A stretch of DNA of 64,000 nt, taken from NCBI GenBank assembly GCA_023213395.1, contig CM041465.1, positions 199,461,741 through 199,525,740 of the forward strand, in the 5' to 3' direction. This stretch comes from Cycas panzhihuaensis. Its lineage: Eukaryota > Cycadophyta. Made by a program: the position numbers and the translations under genes. Positions 1 to 12,394 of this stretch are shown here, one piece after another. Within the stretch, counting starts at the first letter, position 1, and every line of letters begins with the position of its first letter. The notes beneath the pieces were generated by a model. The model made no database searches. It was not told where the DNA came from and was given only the letters and a program-made list of their open reading frames with translations.

Positions 1-815
1 GCTATGCGAAGTTCATGTTTACAATCTGAAGTTGGTTTTTCCTTACCTTCTTTTTTCCCTTGAGAAAGACAAAAGGGACAATTGTCGTGGCACCAATCAT
101 TGCCATTTGAAATTATTTAGATCTCCTCTATGAGGATGTTGTGAGGTTTTAAATGCCACACGTTCACATCATGCATACATTTGATGTGTATGGGTTCAAG
201 ATATTTTCTTTTACCTTGTTCACATGTATTATAGGTCATAAAATTCTCTACCGTAATTGTTGTAACCATTATACCAGCAAGATATTACACATAAAATCTA
301 GTAGATAACATTCATGTGTTTACTTGCACTTATGTTGTGTTCACCGTGTGATATGTGTGTTAGAGTCATTTATTGAATTGGACTGATTGACTCATTTACA
401 TCTCTTTTTTGCTCTGGTTTGGAGCCTGATTGAACAGAAATACTCATTTTCTTTTTTTGTGTCAGATATGAAAGGGTATAAGATGGAGGTGGTTTTACAA
501 TGCTGGCCATGCTATGATGCCCAGAGCGCCCTGATAAGGGTATGTGACAGATTGCAGCTACTATTTTCAGCATTCAATAATCCTCAATTTACTCAAATTT
601 CAGCCTTGTAACTGGCAACTGGAGTAAATGGTTATGAATATCTGTATGTGGCATCTATACATGCTTACCTAGCCTGAACAGCAATACAATTGGGCTACGT
701 GTGCTCGTTGGATTGCATTTATTCGGCTATGTCTGACTCTGTAAAGAAGATGTTCTTACCATTTTAGTCATTGATTGTTGCTTATGTTTAGGTTTCTAGA
801 TACAGAAGTGGTTGT
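1..815. other. Spacer with no recognisable gene
   Basis: This stretch is AT-rich and has no protein I recognise. The only hint of coding is a segment at about 468-540 on the + strand, preceded by a T-rich tract ending in cag and followed by gtatgt, the pattern of a short internal exon. It is open in one frame, but the peptide matches no family I know. It could equally be part of a UTR or chance. Confidence 0.3.
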
Positions 816-1193
816 GTACACATTAGAAATCTTAGAAATCCTAATTGTATGGTGTACTACCTGTCTAATGGAGGAGGCATTTTGAGGCTTTTTCATGATT
901 GATGCCTTATATTTTGAAGTCCCTTAAGTTTCCATGACATGATTTTTATTAGTAGTCCAAAGAGAAATACAAATATAAGGGGCTTCTAGCGAATGAACCT
1001 AAATGTACACATTAGAAATCTTAGAAATCCTAATTGTATGGTGTACTACCTGTCTAATGGAGGAGGCATTTTGAGGCTTTTTCATGATTGATGCCTTATA
1101 TTTTGAAGTCCCTTAAGTTTCCATGACATGATTTTTATTAGTAGTCCAAAGAGAAATACAAATATAAGGGGCTTCTAGCGAATGAACCTAAAT
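816..1193. repeat. Perfect 189-bp tandem duplication
   Basis: Positions 816-1004 and 1005-1193 are identical when read base by base, starting at gtacacattagaaatc and ending at gaacctaaat. No ORF spans either copy. A perfect duplicate inside otherwise decayed sequence means either a very recent duplication or an assembly artefact. Confidence 0.95.
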
Positions 1194-2219
1194 TTGTCAG
1201 ATTTTTTTATTTATCCTTTGTAGCTTGTAAAAGCATAAAGAGAGATCCTAATGTTGTGTTAAGAGGTCGAGGGTGAGTGGCATTGTAGTAGGATTTAACT
1301 TGATTTTACTTGTAACGTTACTATAAGTGCAAAATGCATTGATTAATTTTCATTTTAGAAAATGAGAACCCTGAAGTTCCTTGCAGAGTTGTGTGTAGGA
1401 AATATCAAAATATGCTAAAATATTTAAATTTTTAGAAAATGTAGGTTTATGGCATAGTTCTTACTATTTAGGGCTTCACAGCATTTCAAGTGTAGTTTTC
1501 AATGCACTTGGAAACATGTTTTTGTATATTATGTTGTTCGAAATTCAAAGTGCCCTCTAGATGTGTGTCTGACAGTGTAACTTACAAGTTTGTCTCTTAA
1601 ATTATTGTTTGCATAATGTTTTTTGTATGGTATAAAACAAATTAGAAGTGCACACATGTAGCTTGTACACCTTTGTCCTTGTATTGCTAAGCATTACTCA
1701 TTACCTCGAACACCTCTTCTACTTGCTTGGAATACTCTATAACACTATGCAATTTTTGATTAAAAAACTTAGGGGTAAAAGCTCTACCCTATTTTGAATG
1801 GGAGCAACTTGCATGCAAGCTAAGGATCATTTCAAATATTTTTGACATATCAAAGATTTGCATTTTTGAGTATAAGTAATTTATAAATTTGCATCAAACA
1901 TGCATGTTTTACAAATTTTGAGTGGTTATATCAAAATTAAAAAATAAATTATACCCTATGTTTTAAATCAGGATACTCCTTTTACAAGTTGATATTGACA
2001 GTTAGTTTTTGTTCAAAAAATTCTAATTTTTTAGTAGATTTTGAGCATTTTTAAATTTGGTTTTTCATTAAATGTTAGTGTTTGACAATCGTGCAGTTAC
2101 TACATGTCAATGCATGGTGTTTTATGGCAAAACGTTTGGTTTTTTTGCATGCCCATAATCCCAACTCACCATTCGACCTCCAAATGCTGATGTGAGCTTC
2201 TAAATTCATTTTTTTGTTC
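1194..2219. other. AT-rich spacer, nothing recognised
   Basis: The region is AT-rich with many short homopolymer runs and no ORF of note on either strand. It lies just past the 3' side of the minus-strand gypsy RT scrap at 2225-2560 and may include its eroded flank, but I see no motif that shows this. Confidence 0.4.
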
Positions 2220-2224
2220 TATTT

Positions 2225-2560
2225 TCCATTGTATCTCCAAGATTTCACCTCTATAGAGGTTGCTCAAGCTCTGTGTTTAATTTTATATCATTGAAAAAGA
2301 TGATCACAAATTTTTGAAGATGGGGAGCAAATATTTTGTTCACGAGTGCTTGAAAAGTCGCTAGGGCATTGCAAAGGCCAAAAGGCATTGCTCAGAACTC
2401 AAAATGGCCATGATGGATTTAAAAAGCTATTTTGTGGTAGTCTTCTAGGGCAGTTGGAATTTGATACTTTATGATATAGGTAATCTTATCACAAAGTACA
2501 TGTTAACATTTTCGTATTTTGTTATAAAATAGGTAGCGGTTGTAATAGGCCTAGTGGAGC
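2225..2560 (-). pseudogene. Ty3/gypsy reverse transcriptase fragment, decayed
   Basis: Read on the minus strand, the fragment contains a recognisable gypsy RT core. It has a DYHKIAF-like segment, then HHGHFEF, a stop, [14 protein letters not shown] (the family usually reads MPFGLTNAPATFQ), and then FVIIFFNDI where the FVxVFFDDI/YxDD catalytic box belongs. The box has lost one of its two aspartates (FFND). Upstream there is a weak match to the NIAPLGLLQPLPIL segment that precedes the RT palm. Stops and frame changes break it, and no LTR or other domain of the same element is clear next to it. RT would copy retroelement RNA in cytoplasmic particles, but this copy is dead. A separate 61-codon minus-strand ORF at 2608-2793 lies upstream and is not recognised. 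Confidence 0.8.
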
Positions 2561-3489
2561 TATATTCTTGTACTTGATTGTTTACATGTATTTTTGGATA
2601 TCTATTTTTAGGCCCTTCCAAAATAATGATTCAATTGCAATTTCAACTTTACAATCTTATCTCTTAATACCGCAACCTCTAATGGTTCTTCTTTGGCAAT
2701 TGTTTTGTAAGCTTTCTCCACTTGTAATTCTTTTATGTCGTCGTGAAGCATTTTTAGCACATTGTCTTGTGTGCCCAAGTCTTCTAAATCCATTTATTTT
2801 TCAACAAATCGTTGACTACTACCAGTCTGATCTTTCTTTTTCCATAAGTGATTCAGTTTTTCTCTACACCTAACCTTACAAACAATAATTTCTGAAAAAC
2901 TACCAAAACCACAGACTAAACCCCCATTACTAGGGCTTAGCCCTTTTGTGCTGAGCTAGTGGTCATGTGGGCAACACATTCTACTAGGGGTTGAAAGTCA
3001 AAGGGGCTAGCAAATTTCAAATTTTATCCAATCTAGTTAATTCTTTTTACCTTTTTTATTTTTCCATTTCTTTTTTTGCACAACTCACTCCCCTTATTAA
3101 AGGGTTTTATGTAGCCTGTCTTGTTCCTCACAATGTGTAGATGCAATGACAAATATACATATTGAAGTGTAGAATGCAAGCAAAGAAGGGATAGATTGAG
3201 TTTGCAAGGACTAAGCATGAAGATCTAGAGCATGCTTTTTGTGAACGTAACGACTTGGCATCCAATGGTCACATTCCATGAGACAAAAGAATTTAGGCCA
3301 TGATATGGTTAATATTGTATTAGTGGGTTAATAATGGGTAAATTAATAATAATTTAATATGGATAAATAATTCAATATGTTAATAATAAGTCCCTAGTGT
3401 TGTGTAAATTTTACATTTTTACTTTAAATCAGTTAGTGTTTCCAACTTTTATATTCAAAATCACTAGCTCCCACACGTGTGCATGCATG

Positions 3490-3491
<2 letters not shown>

Positions 3492-3521
<30 letters not shown>
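3492..3521. repeat. (CA)n microsatellite
   Basis: An uninterrupted run of about 15 CA units, preceded by a short alternating tract (gtgtgcatgcatgctc). Confidence 0.97.
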
Positions 3522-3524
<3 letters not shown>

Positions 3525-3619
3525 CAAAAGCTTACCAAATGTTTGTCCACCCCCTCTTGATAGAAAAACAAATTATATAAAAATAAATTATGTAGGTCCT
3601 CTTTAATCAAATAATAGTT

Positions 3620-3622
<3 letters not shown>

Positions 3623-3654
<32 letters not shown>
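3623..3654. repeat. (GT)n microsatellite
   Basis: An uninterrupted run of about 16 GT units, 101 bp after the CA run. The two tracts are reverse complements of each other, so they could pair as a long inverted repeat. Confidence 0.97.
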
Positions 3655-3656
<2 letters not shown>

Positions 3657-5309
3657 GCATTTAATCTCCTTCAATTTATTTGATTCATTGCTAATTTCTC
3701 TCCATAGAAAGGTGGTTTGATAGGGAAATAGAGGAGGATTAGCTTTGAATCAAATCACCACTATTTCAACTCATTGTCACACATAGCTACCCAGTGATGA
3801 GGTATGTCTGGGATGATTGATGATTTATGTTTAGCGATGATGAGCTTGTCCAATGCCAAATCGTCACATAGAAATATGTGTGCATCGTTGTTAAGACATG
3901 CATTGTAGTTAACGACTTGTTATAACACACCATTGTTTGATAATGAGTATAATCAACTATAGAGATGATATATGATCATTCACCATGCAAGTTGTTAGGA
4001 TCTGGTGTTTTCATTAAAAAATTGGCTCATCAGGGAGGCCAGTATGATGAGCCCACATTGGTTTGATAGGATATAAACACAAAGGCGTTACTGGGAGGTA
4101 CTCCATAGGCAACTCATATAAGTTTTGAATGATTAAGAGTGTGGAATTTAAGGTGATTAACATTTATGAAATTCATAAACTGTAAAATAGAGCTGTGCAT
4201 ACAACATAGAACTAGTATAGAGGAAAACATGATTACTATTTGTTATTGCATTATTAAGGTCTAATAATACCACCAATGGATTTCCTTTGTAAAATAAGGT
4301 TTAAAACCAAAAAAATAAAAAGAAACATTCTTGGAGATCAAATGACATAATTAATCCATGCTACAACTGGTTAACAATCATATATTAAAGAACTACTTCA
4401 AATCTAGGTATTTCAAGTTGAATAATGTCCAAAGAGCAATCAATTTTTTGCTCGAGGCAACTCGGTGTAATTACAATGCAATTCCATTTGATACCTTCAA
4501 TGAAAATATGACATGACAATTTGTCTATTAATGTTGCTACACATACATTTAGTGATGGGAAATGGTGAAACGCTGCTTTGCCAATATTCATTTGACTAAG
4601 TAATTCCTTGTACATGTTAGGAATGTGTAGTTGAGCATGAGGGAGTGAGTTGAGATAGAATCGTGAGATATTCTCTTGCATCCCCACCCAGCCTTGTTGC
4701 TTTACTACTCACTAATGGTAAAATGTAGCGGTAAGCAACTAAAATAATTTAAGATTGTGTTGTTGGCAGAATTGATTTTTTGAAAGCTGCAAAGAAACAT
4801 GATGAGCCCCAATAGTTCTATACTTCTGAAGTAGTCACCATGATGTAGTGCCCTCCATTAGGGTAGTGACAACATATTTCATCCTCTTGTAGCACAGGTT
4901 TGCATTTAGTATTATCTAGGAGTTTACAGTGTTCTAGGATTAGAACGCCTATATCACGTGTTGGTCAAAATTGGTAGGGTTGTTTGTAGAAAATAGGGGG
5001 CAAATGAACATTTCTCCATTCATCTTCTTCTTGTGAGTTTTGTATGTTGTGTATGGAGATGCAAACTCTTCTAAGTTTGCATGCAATGCATGAAGATGCA
5101 AATTTTGGCCTTTCATTGCTTCTCACCTCCATTGTTTTTATGGAATTGATATTATCAATCACATGCATTGACGGCTATTGCCATCTACTAATTATTTAGT
5201 ATGTTTGAAAACATGTGTGAATTATACTCCTTTGAAAGATTACCACACCAACTTAGAATTGCATTAATTGGATATAGAGAGCAATTGCATTTGTAAGAAT
5301 TGTTCAAAG

Positions 5310-5889
5310 TCATATCCATTTTATGTATGGGCAAAACCCTCCATCCCTGACACCTTCAACTACTTCTTTTCCATCACAATTGTTGATAGTAGCCTTCCCA
5401 TCCTTGAAGAGAACCCTCATCTTGTTATCTTGAATTTGGTTGACAGAAATCAAGTTCTTCCTCAATCCTAGCATATACATTACATCCTTTATGTAATAAT
5501 CCTCTCCATCAAGTGTAATGATTGGGACCTCTCCTATTCCCAATGTCTGCAATGCTCTATCGTCTTCCAATGTGACTATCTATGCAGTAACTTTCCCCAT
5601 CTTTGAACCATTCAAACTTGTTCATCGTATAACTAGAAGCCACTGAATCAATATACCAGACATTATATGCTTTTGGACTAGTTTGACTAGAAAAAGGGCC
5701 TTGCCTGCAATCTTTTCTCGTGGTTCTACTAATCATTGCCATTGAGAAACAACTTAGAAAGAGTGGGGAGTGACTAGTCATTCTTGGAATACAATACACA
5801 ATAACATAACATAATGGCTTTGATAATGATGGAATGCTATAGATGGAATTGGTGCAATTATTGTAGAATGTGCCATCAAGTTCATACAA
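5310..5889 (-). pseudogene. Ty1/copia protease and pre-integrase fragment
   Basis: Two overlapping minus-strand frames carry the start of a copia pol. The upstream frame (5557-5889) has WYIDSVASSYTMNKFEWF, where the family shows W-x-[IL]-D-S-G-A-[ST]-x-H-M: the catalytic aspartate and serine remain, but glycine is replaced by valine. The downstream frame (5310-5570) continues with IGEVPIITLDG and then DVMYMLGLRKNLISVNQI, the conserved strand after the active site. A frameshift near 5560-5575 separates them. The protease would cleave the Gag-Pol precursor. No gag, integrase core or LTR of the same element is clear on either side, so this is an isolated scrap. Confidence 0.8.
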
Positions 5890-6479
5890 ATGTACAAGAT
5901 ATGAAGTGTCACAAGAACATGGTTATGTATTGATCAACAATGTGATTATTATACTTAATGGTCAAGAGCCAGATTGTAAAGTGGGGTCTTTTGGTGAATA
6001 GGCACTTATTCATGGAATAATTAAGGCATTCCCTCACTCAGTTCAGTGTGAGAGTCCAGTTCAACAATCTCCAAGGTAACATTCTCTATACTATTTTGAA
6101 GTCACCTCTTATTCACTTAAGAAGTTATGTGAAATTGTATGTATGGATATTAGATGTGAATGTGATGGGATTGCTTGTTGATTAATATTTCCATAATTTA
6201 TGGAACCCTAACTTCTAGAAATGAGGTCATTAAGCCAATAGGGAATGTAGGAGATGCCAACCATGGCAAATTGACACTATTACATGGCTAGGAAATAAAT
6301 AACATTGGGATAGTTGGTGTACTATGTTATAGCTAACATTATTTTCATTGTCAAAAGTTGGAGAAGATGAAACGAACTTGAGTCTAATTAGAGCCAAGTT
6401 AAAAACAAAATTACCATACACACTACCTGTTGGTAACATGGCAAGTTCCAAATAAACTCAGGGCAATCAAGGGTCCTTC
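5890..6479. other. Spacer, nothing recognised
   Basis: The gag of the copia scrap to the left would be expected here on the minus strand. No zinc knuckle or gag helix motif is visible. A 73-codon minus-strand ORF at 6230-6451 is unrecognised. Confidence 0.4.
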
Positions 6480-8230
6480 TAATGGCACCAAGGAAGCTTC
6501 TAAATGAGGGTAGGGTTGAATTTAGCCATGAAAGGGCGATATGATAGACAAGAAGATAGGGGGATCATCATTTGAAGAAAATTAAATAATCATCAAGCGA
6601 AGCCAGGTAATAATTCTAAAAGCATTGAAAAAAAACAAGCCACACTAGTAGGTAGTGGCTATAATACACTCGTGCTCAATGCCACTCCTAAAGTAGAACA
6701 AGCCCATCTATTAGACTTTAACAAGGCACCTTTAAAGAAGTAAAAACCCTATAGTTGGGAGATGATATTAAGGTAGAGTCTAAAGAGCTTGAGCAGCATT
6801 GAGAATAAGGCAATAGAAGGTCCCATGGTAGATTGTGAAAACTACTTTATAAGACAATTATATAATGCACCATTGAGAAGGTTAGTAGGAGAAGGTGACT
6901 CATTTTTTGTAGTTACCCCATTAGCAATTCAAGTACTAGAAAGGAATGCACCAGTATATCTAAAAGCTCAACATATTAACTTGGTATTCATGAATTGAAA
7001 AGCATTAATTTTGGATTCAAAAGTAAGCCCAACATCCAAAATGTCAAACACATTGCCAATGACGACATAATAGAATGATAATGCCCTTAGCCATCTAATT
7101 TTTGATGATATGGGCAACCCATCAGAGTACTTATTCCTATTCACAAACATGATGGCAATACCAGGAATCAGTAAAAGGAGGATATTAACCATTGGTTCTC
7201 ATACATTATGAGGTGTTTCCCTAGTATAGTATTGATTCTCGATACTTACAATCTTGACTGGGAAACCAAAAGGAAAAAATTCTTAGCAAGATTCTAGAAA
7301 TTATGTACTAACCAAGCCATGATCCATACACTAAGGGAGATTAGATAGTAATTAAGAGAATTGGCGATGGTCATAAAAGGTAGATTAACATTATCACCAC
7401 AAACATGGCCGTAGCAAACTATTTATTATAAAGATTCTTTATCAATGGCTTGTCAACTAAATTACAAGATTAATACAGGCAATATATGATCAGAGGCTAT
7501 AACCACGCTTGAGATTTGGCATTGGAATTTAAAGCACAAATTAATAGTGAAAAGAATGGCTCTATTCATGATAGTCTATTTCGATTACTATGTGAAGAAA
7601 TCCAAGAACACAAAGTAGAGAAGACATGCCCTGTTAAAGATAAAAAGGAATGTAGAGTTAGAGACATTGTGCTATGAAATTGTCAAGTTGAAGATATGTT
7701 TGGCTAGGGTGCAAAAGAAGCCTATGGAGTTAGAAGGAGAGCATAAACCATCATATAATCATAATAATGAGATGAATAATAAGGGGAGTAGATAAAGGAG
7801 ATTAAAAAATGGTGTGCTATATCTGAGGTTATAATGCATAACACACACATTTTTTACTATGATGATCATCATAATAACCTTGCAAAAGTAGGTAAGGATG
7901 AGGAGGAGAGTAAGCTAGACCATCCTATTTAGCAAAGGTAGAGTTAAGAAGAACAAGCCAATTACTATATGCATGTTCTACCCATAAATCAACCATTGGA
8001 TATCTTATTGTCTATATGAAAAGATCGAGAATGAAAGAGCCAACATGTGTAGGAAATGAGGCACAAAAAATTACAATTCAAAGAACTTTCCTAGTAATGC
8101 AAAAATTAGCAACTTGGCAACAATCATACTAGACAACTTGAAGGGAGTTAGACCTTTAAATTTACAAATATAAAGCACACTAAGGGAAAGGCCAAAGTAG
8201 GAGAGTCCAATGATCCCAACTCAAAAGTTG
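6480..8230 (+). pseudogene. Possible decayed Ty3/gypsy gag region
   Basis: The plus strand holds several broken reading frames, the longest at 6789-6998. The only family-like signal is at about 7807-7930: KWCAISEV followed by histidines and a YYDDHHNN segment. This resembles the Cys/His zinc-finger end of a gypsy gag (WCxxC...H.T..C) with some cysteines lost. A charged segment upstream (about 7515-7670) could be the gag body. The possible protease in the same orientation at about 11.2 kb may belong to the same old element. Evidence is thin and the call rests on one motif. Confidence 0.25.
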
Positions 8231-8468
8231 AAAATCATTAGATCCTTTTTTTATCATAGTGTCAAGTTTTCACCAAATGATTTGATAATTGGCATTAGCC
8301 ACATTTTCAGTTTCAATTCTCAGTAATCATGTAGTGGATCTTACGTTCACTACTTAAAACAAATGCAAGTTAGATAAATATTTCTTCAAGAAATATATTT
8401 TTTTATTGTATTGAATTAAATGTGATATTTTTACAAAATTTTGGGGGCATATAAATATAAGTAAAGCA

Positions 8469-8545
8469 CCCCTTATGAAGAGTCATATCCCTAACTAATT
8501 AATATATATTAAATGTTAAGAATGTAGTTATAAGGTTTACAACAA
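8469..8545. repeat. 77-bp direct repeat, copy 1
   Basis: This copy runs from ccccttatgaagag to ggtttacaacaa and matches 10619-10695 with a handful of substitutions and no length change. Read on the minus strand both copies begin ttgttgtaaacctta and the sequences diverge after about 77 bp. They may be the conserved first part of two minus-strand gypsy LTRs, or the ends of an inserted unit. Confidence 0.8.
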
Positions 8546-9564
8546 GCCCCTCTCCTTCGAAATGCTTTGCCCTCAAAGCACAAGAAAACTTAGAAGAATT
8601 CACATGACCACTTCCTACTGCTACTAAGATGTTTGAAATGGTCATATTATTCTTACTTTGACATGTAAAAATGATTGTTGCATAATTTATAGGCAAGAAG
8701 TGATGTGGGTTATATTTTATCTTTGCTTGTTGATTCAATGAGTCAAGGTAGTGTGATCTCATTGGTTGACTATCTACATGGAAAGGGCATCGTCCTATAG
8801 TGTAATAAGTTATAAATTTATAAAAGTAAGGATCCAAATATTTATGTAAAGTATGGAATGGGGATTTTTTCTTATGGTAAATCATTTCGTTGTTTTTGTA
8901 TTGTATGGGATGATCTTGGGGATGCTCAAATACACTATATTTATGAGTATTTTACTAAGGCATGCCAAGATTATGGATTTCATGAAGGAGGTGGTCCACA
9001 TTGTCATTCAAAATTTCACTTCAAATGGGAAAAGAGTCCTTATCGTCTGACAACTCATTTTGCACCTCAAATAACATCTCACATTCCTTCCAGTTTTGGT
9101 TCTAAGGGAGTCATACTATTATTAAGTGGAGATCTAGGTGAAGTAAGGTCCTCAATATTCTCATCAATGTGAAAGTGAAAAATTAACTTGGTCATTGTTG
9201 TTGTTGTGGTTTGTTATGAGATTTAGGAGTTTTTAGTCCATGGTCATCTTGTTTTAATATAAACTTTTGGAACATGTTGTTTGTTTATTTCACCCATTAT
9301 ATAATGGCATCAAGATGCATGGTAATGTCATTGATGGAGTCTCCTTTGTTTGCCATTCCTTGTCTCTTATTGTATTCTACTGTTTTGGATTTTGTGAAGA
9401 TAGAGAAAAGCTCTAGTGTTCAATTTGTAGATTATTTAGTGAGTTGGTTTATATTCCTTAGTATGTAATTCTCAGTACATATGTTTGACAAGTTCTTGAC
9501 TGAACAAAAGTTTGACACTCAGTAAGTTCAAGGAATATTTGTGGACTTTCTTAGGTATTATTTG

Positions 9565-9619
<55 letters not shown>

Positions 9620-10618
9620 TTCTTTTCAAGTTAATATATATTATCAGTAGTATTCAGTATATTATTATTGTTCAATATATAGAGGTCGACAACCTTTTGC
9701 TCTATGATAAGTAGATACACAATTTGATAGTCTCTTGTGGTCTTCTTGGGTATTCACATAATCACTACACAACATTGATAACCATTATATGTTCCATAGC
9801 ATAATCACTGCAATAGAAATGTCCTAAATGCTATGTTGTTGCCTTATCATATGGGATGTCCTCTACATTTCCTTCCTCCTCTCTAATGGGACTTTAGATA
9901 TGCCACTTGCATTGCCTTATGTGATCCTTCAATGATGTTAGAATTCTATTAATACCCAATGAGTTGTTGTCATGGCATAAGTGTGCTTTACCAAAGGAGA
10001 TTGCTATATCTAATCTTTTAGAGCAAGTTGATTGACTCTCTTCTCTTACTTGAAATCACATCCTTGGAGATGCAATTGAATATTCCTTAACACTAAACTA
10101 TGTATTGCATTTATAGGAACTAAAATGACGAATCAAAATAATCAAATGTGCTAGCTTAGAATATTCTCTTTTATATGAGAATATGTCGATTGATATATTC
10201 ACTATCCTAATGTTTTAACCTTAAAAAAATGCTAAATAAAGAATTTGTAACTGTGTAACATTTTGAGTGACGACTGATCACTGACATGAATTAGATACAT
10301 AATTGCTGGTGTTGATCAATGTTGAGTCAAAATTCACCATATATTATATTTCCACGAAAGGACATTTAATATTGTTGCATAGATTGTATTGCCATGAAAT
10401 TGATGCGTCTCTTAATGTAAGGAATCATAATGCTTGGTTTGATGTGATATGCACCTTGGTGATGGCATCCGATTGATGTGGCGATGGCTTACTGTTATCA
10501 TGCTTTGGCAAATGGACACTTCCACTTAAATACCATATTGTAAGACTTTGGATAGGAATGTATGCTACAGTTCTATCTTATCACACGTTGTTTGCCTTAT
10601 TCCTATGCCTATGAAACA
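8546..10618. other. Segment between 77-bp direct repeats
   Basis: About 2.1 kb with no complete gene. Just inside the left repeat, the minus strand of 8546-8600 reads CALRAKHFEGEGL, a weak resemblance to the C-terminal end of some gypsy polyproteins (the integrase end at 12.4 kb also ends in a GEGL-like tail). A 104-codon plus-strand ORF at 8858-9172 is unrecognised. A (CT)n tract sits at 9566-9616. The rest is AT-rich. Confidence 0.35.
9566..9616. repeat. (CT)n microsatellite
   Basis: About 25 consecutive CT/TC units with no interruption, a homopyrimidine tract on the plus strand. Confidence 0.97.
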
Positions 10619-10695
10619 CCCTTTATGAAGAGTCACATCCCTAACTAATTAATATGTATTAAATATTAAGAATATAGTTGTAAGGTTTACAACAA
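10619..10695. repeat. 77-bp direct repeat, copy 2
   Basis: Second copy of the repeat at 8469-8545, same orientation and same length. It differs at scattered positions such as catatcc/cacatcc and atatatatt/atatgtatt. Confidence 0.8.
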
Positions 10696-10859
10696 ATCAA
10701 CACTTGTCCATGCTCTTGTTGCTTTCTAATTGACATAGTGCATTTTCAAATTCTGTTATTGTATCTTGATTTTAGACTTGGTTGTCCTCACTTGATAGCC
10801 TCTTTTTGACTTCATTGGTTTGAGATTGTCTGAAATTTTGCTGTCATGAAGAAAGCCTT

Positions 10860-11330
10860 AAAGGAGGTAGCCAAAGAAATTAAATCTAATTGTGTAGCAT
10901 TATTTATACTTGAAATTACGAAGGTTTATAAAAAAAAGAAATCGCTTAGGAGTAATCTAGAAAAAGTTTTATTGAGCCCACCACTAAGGGAGATTTTAGT
11001 TGAGTTGGAATAGTAAAAAAATAGATTTGCTTCACTCTAAGATGTTGAATCAATCTTAAAGACATTAAAATTGCTTAAACATCTAATAACATAGTTAGGA
11101 TTAACTATTTCTCTCACAAAAGTGATAAAAGTGCTTGGAGACAAGGGCCTCCAATTATAAAATTAAAAAGGAGAAGTTCAAAACATTAATAGCCTCTTGC
11201 CATCATTAGAGGAGAACCCCAAGGTGACTATTGCCATATTGGGAGACTATCATGGATGGTGGGTTGGTAGGAAATGTGTTGTTGGAATATATTTAGAGAA
11301 GATTAGGATCTCTATACATGGTTGTTGTAA
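10860..11330 (+). pseudogene. Possible Ty3/gypsy protease region, decayed
   Basis: The plus strand reads LEKVLLSPPLREILVELE at about 10960-11010, then at about 11251 MDGGLVGNVLLEYI, a stop, and RRLG. Gypsy proteases of plants typically show [IV]-D-[GNS]-G-S-x-V-N followed by a leucine-rich stretch and x-L-G, so the retropepsin aspartate and first glycines are still visible. The upstream leucine-rich peptide resembles the segment that precedes the protease in element E (DVLRSCPEQRALLLKAL). Multiple stops make it non-functional. It could be a chance match, so confidence is low. Confidence 0.3.
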
Positions 11331-12394
11331 CCTATTTAATAAAATTGGCTAATTAATTGTGAATTAGACCTTTGAGAGTGGTGCCCAATTCAAAATTTAA
11401 GTCGCAGGCATAGTGGTGAGCTTCATTTGCCACCATCAAAATGGTGGAAGGTGGATCTCCTTATCCTTTCTTTACTAGGATGACTATGGTTGTATGGCAT
11501 ATAATACTTGTAAAATTGGAAGAAACATATCTCCATCTTAACACACAATATGAGAATCATCACTTCCAATGATGTGTAAGCCAAATGTAATAGGAATTAT
11601 ACTCGGCAAGGCCCTTGACACAATGAGTGTATTAAGGGTTCCTTTGATGAATCCATAGTGTTTTGTGTGTTGAGGAAGATATCACAATGAATAATCCCTA
11701 TGTATAAGAGCTCCATAATGTTGGATAGTTGCAGTCCAATCTTGACTTCAAAAGGGGAGAAAGTGAATCGTATTTAAAAACTTGGCTCTAAAAAGCCTAA
11801 GATGTAAATACACTCTAGTTTGGTTGTGCGGAAGTCTATCATATATGACACTAATATTGATACTAATAAAAATAATACTAATCAATATATAAGGATAAAT
11901 AGTAGTAGCAGTAATCGTAATGCCAATAGTAATGAATGCAATAATAGTGAAGCATTTGAAGAGGTAGATGAGTCATTTAGCGTTGTTGGTAGTATTGAAG
12001 ATGAGTTTATTTATGAGGTTGTGTATGGCTTAGAAATTAATAATACAAATGTAATAGCAATCGAAAATATAGAATGGAGTGAACGTAATGGGGTTTGCAC
12101 CCATAAGACACGAAAAAAATTGCACCAACAACCAATGCTATAAGAAAATCCTTAACAACTTTATTAATAAGACCAAAATAGTCATTTCTAAGAAGGGGAA
12201 CCTCCAACTTCTAAATTGAATAACATGAAGAAGAAATACCTAAACTACTTCTTGAATGACCTATCCTATTTATATGAGATTACTAATAACTATTTTAGCC
12301 TTTTAATATATGCAAGATAATTGATTGTTATGTTGAAATGATATCTTGTATAATGTGTTACTATGCTATAGTTTATACTAAGTCCTTCCCCTTA
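11331..12394. other. Spacer with a low-complexity ORF
   Basis: A 107-codon plus-strand ORF (11820-12143) encodes an Asn/Ser/Ile-rich, then acidic, peptide that matches nothing I know. Its first half comes from an AAT/AGT-rich tract, so it is probably not a gene. The remainder is AT-rich and unrecognised. Confidence 0.35.

Larger units (their letters stand above)
2561..5309. other. Spacer with microsatellites, no gene recognised
   Basis: About 2.7 kb of AT-rich DNA. It contains a (CA)n and a (GT)n microsatellite (listed separately) and a 100-codon minus-strand ORF at 4385-4687 whose peptide matches no family I know. I see no LTRs, PBS or splice-supported exon set. It is probably eroded repeat DNA. 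Confidence 0.4.

Noticed and set aside
468-540. Possible internal exon with cag/gtatgt borders
   Set aside because: One isolated 73-bp segment with no partner exon; splice-like borders of this quality arise by chance in T-rich DNA.
4385-4687. 100-codon minus-strand ORF
   Set aside because: No family motif, no splice context and no repeat copy in the window.
8858-9172. 104-codon ORF
   Set aside because: It reads like an ordinary protein sequence in places, but I recognise no motif, and it sits between eroded repeats.
11820-12143. 107-codon Asn/Ser-rich ORF
   Set aside because: The first half derives from an AAT/AGT-rich tract. No homologue or neighbouring exon is recognisable.
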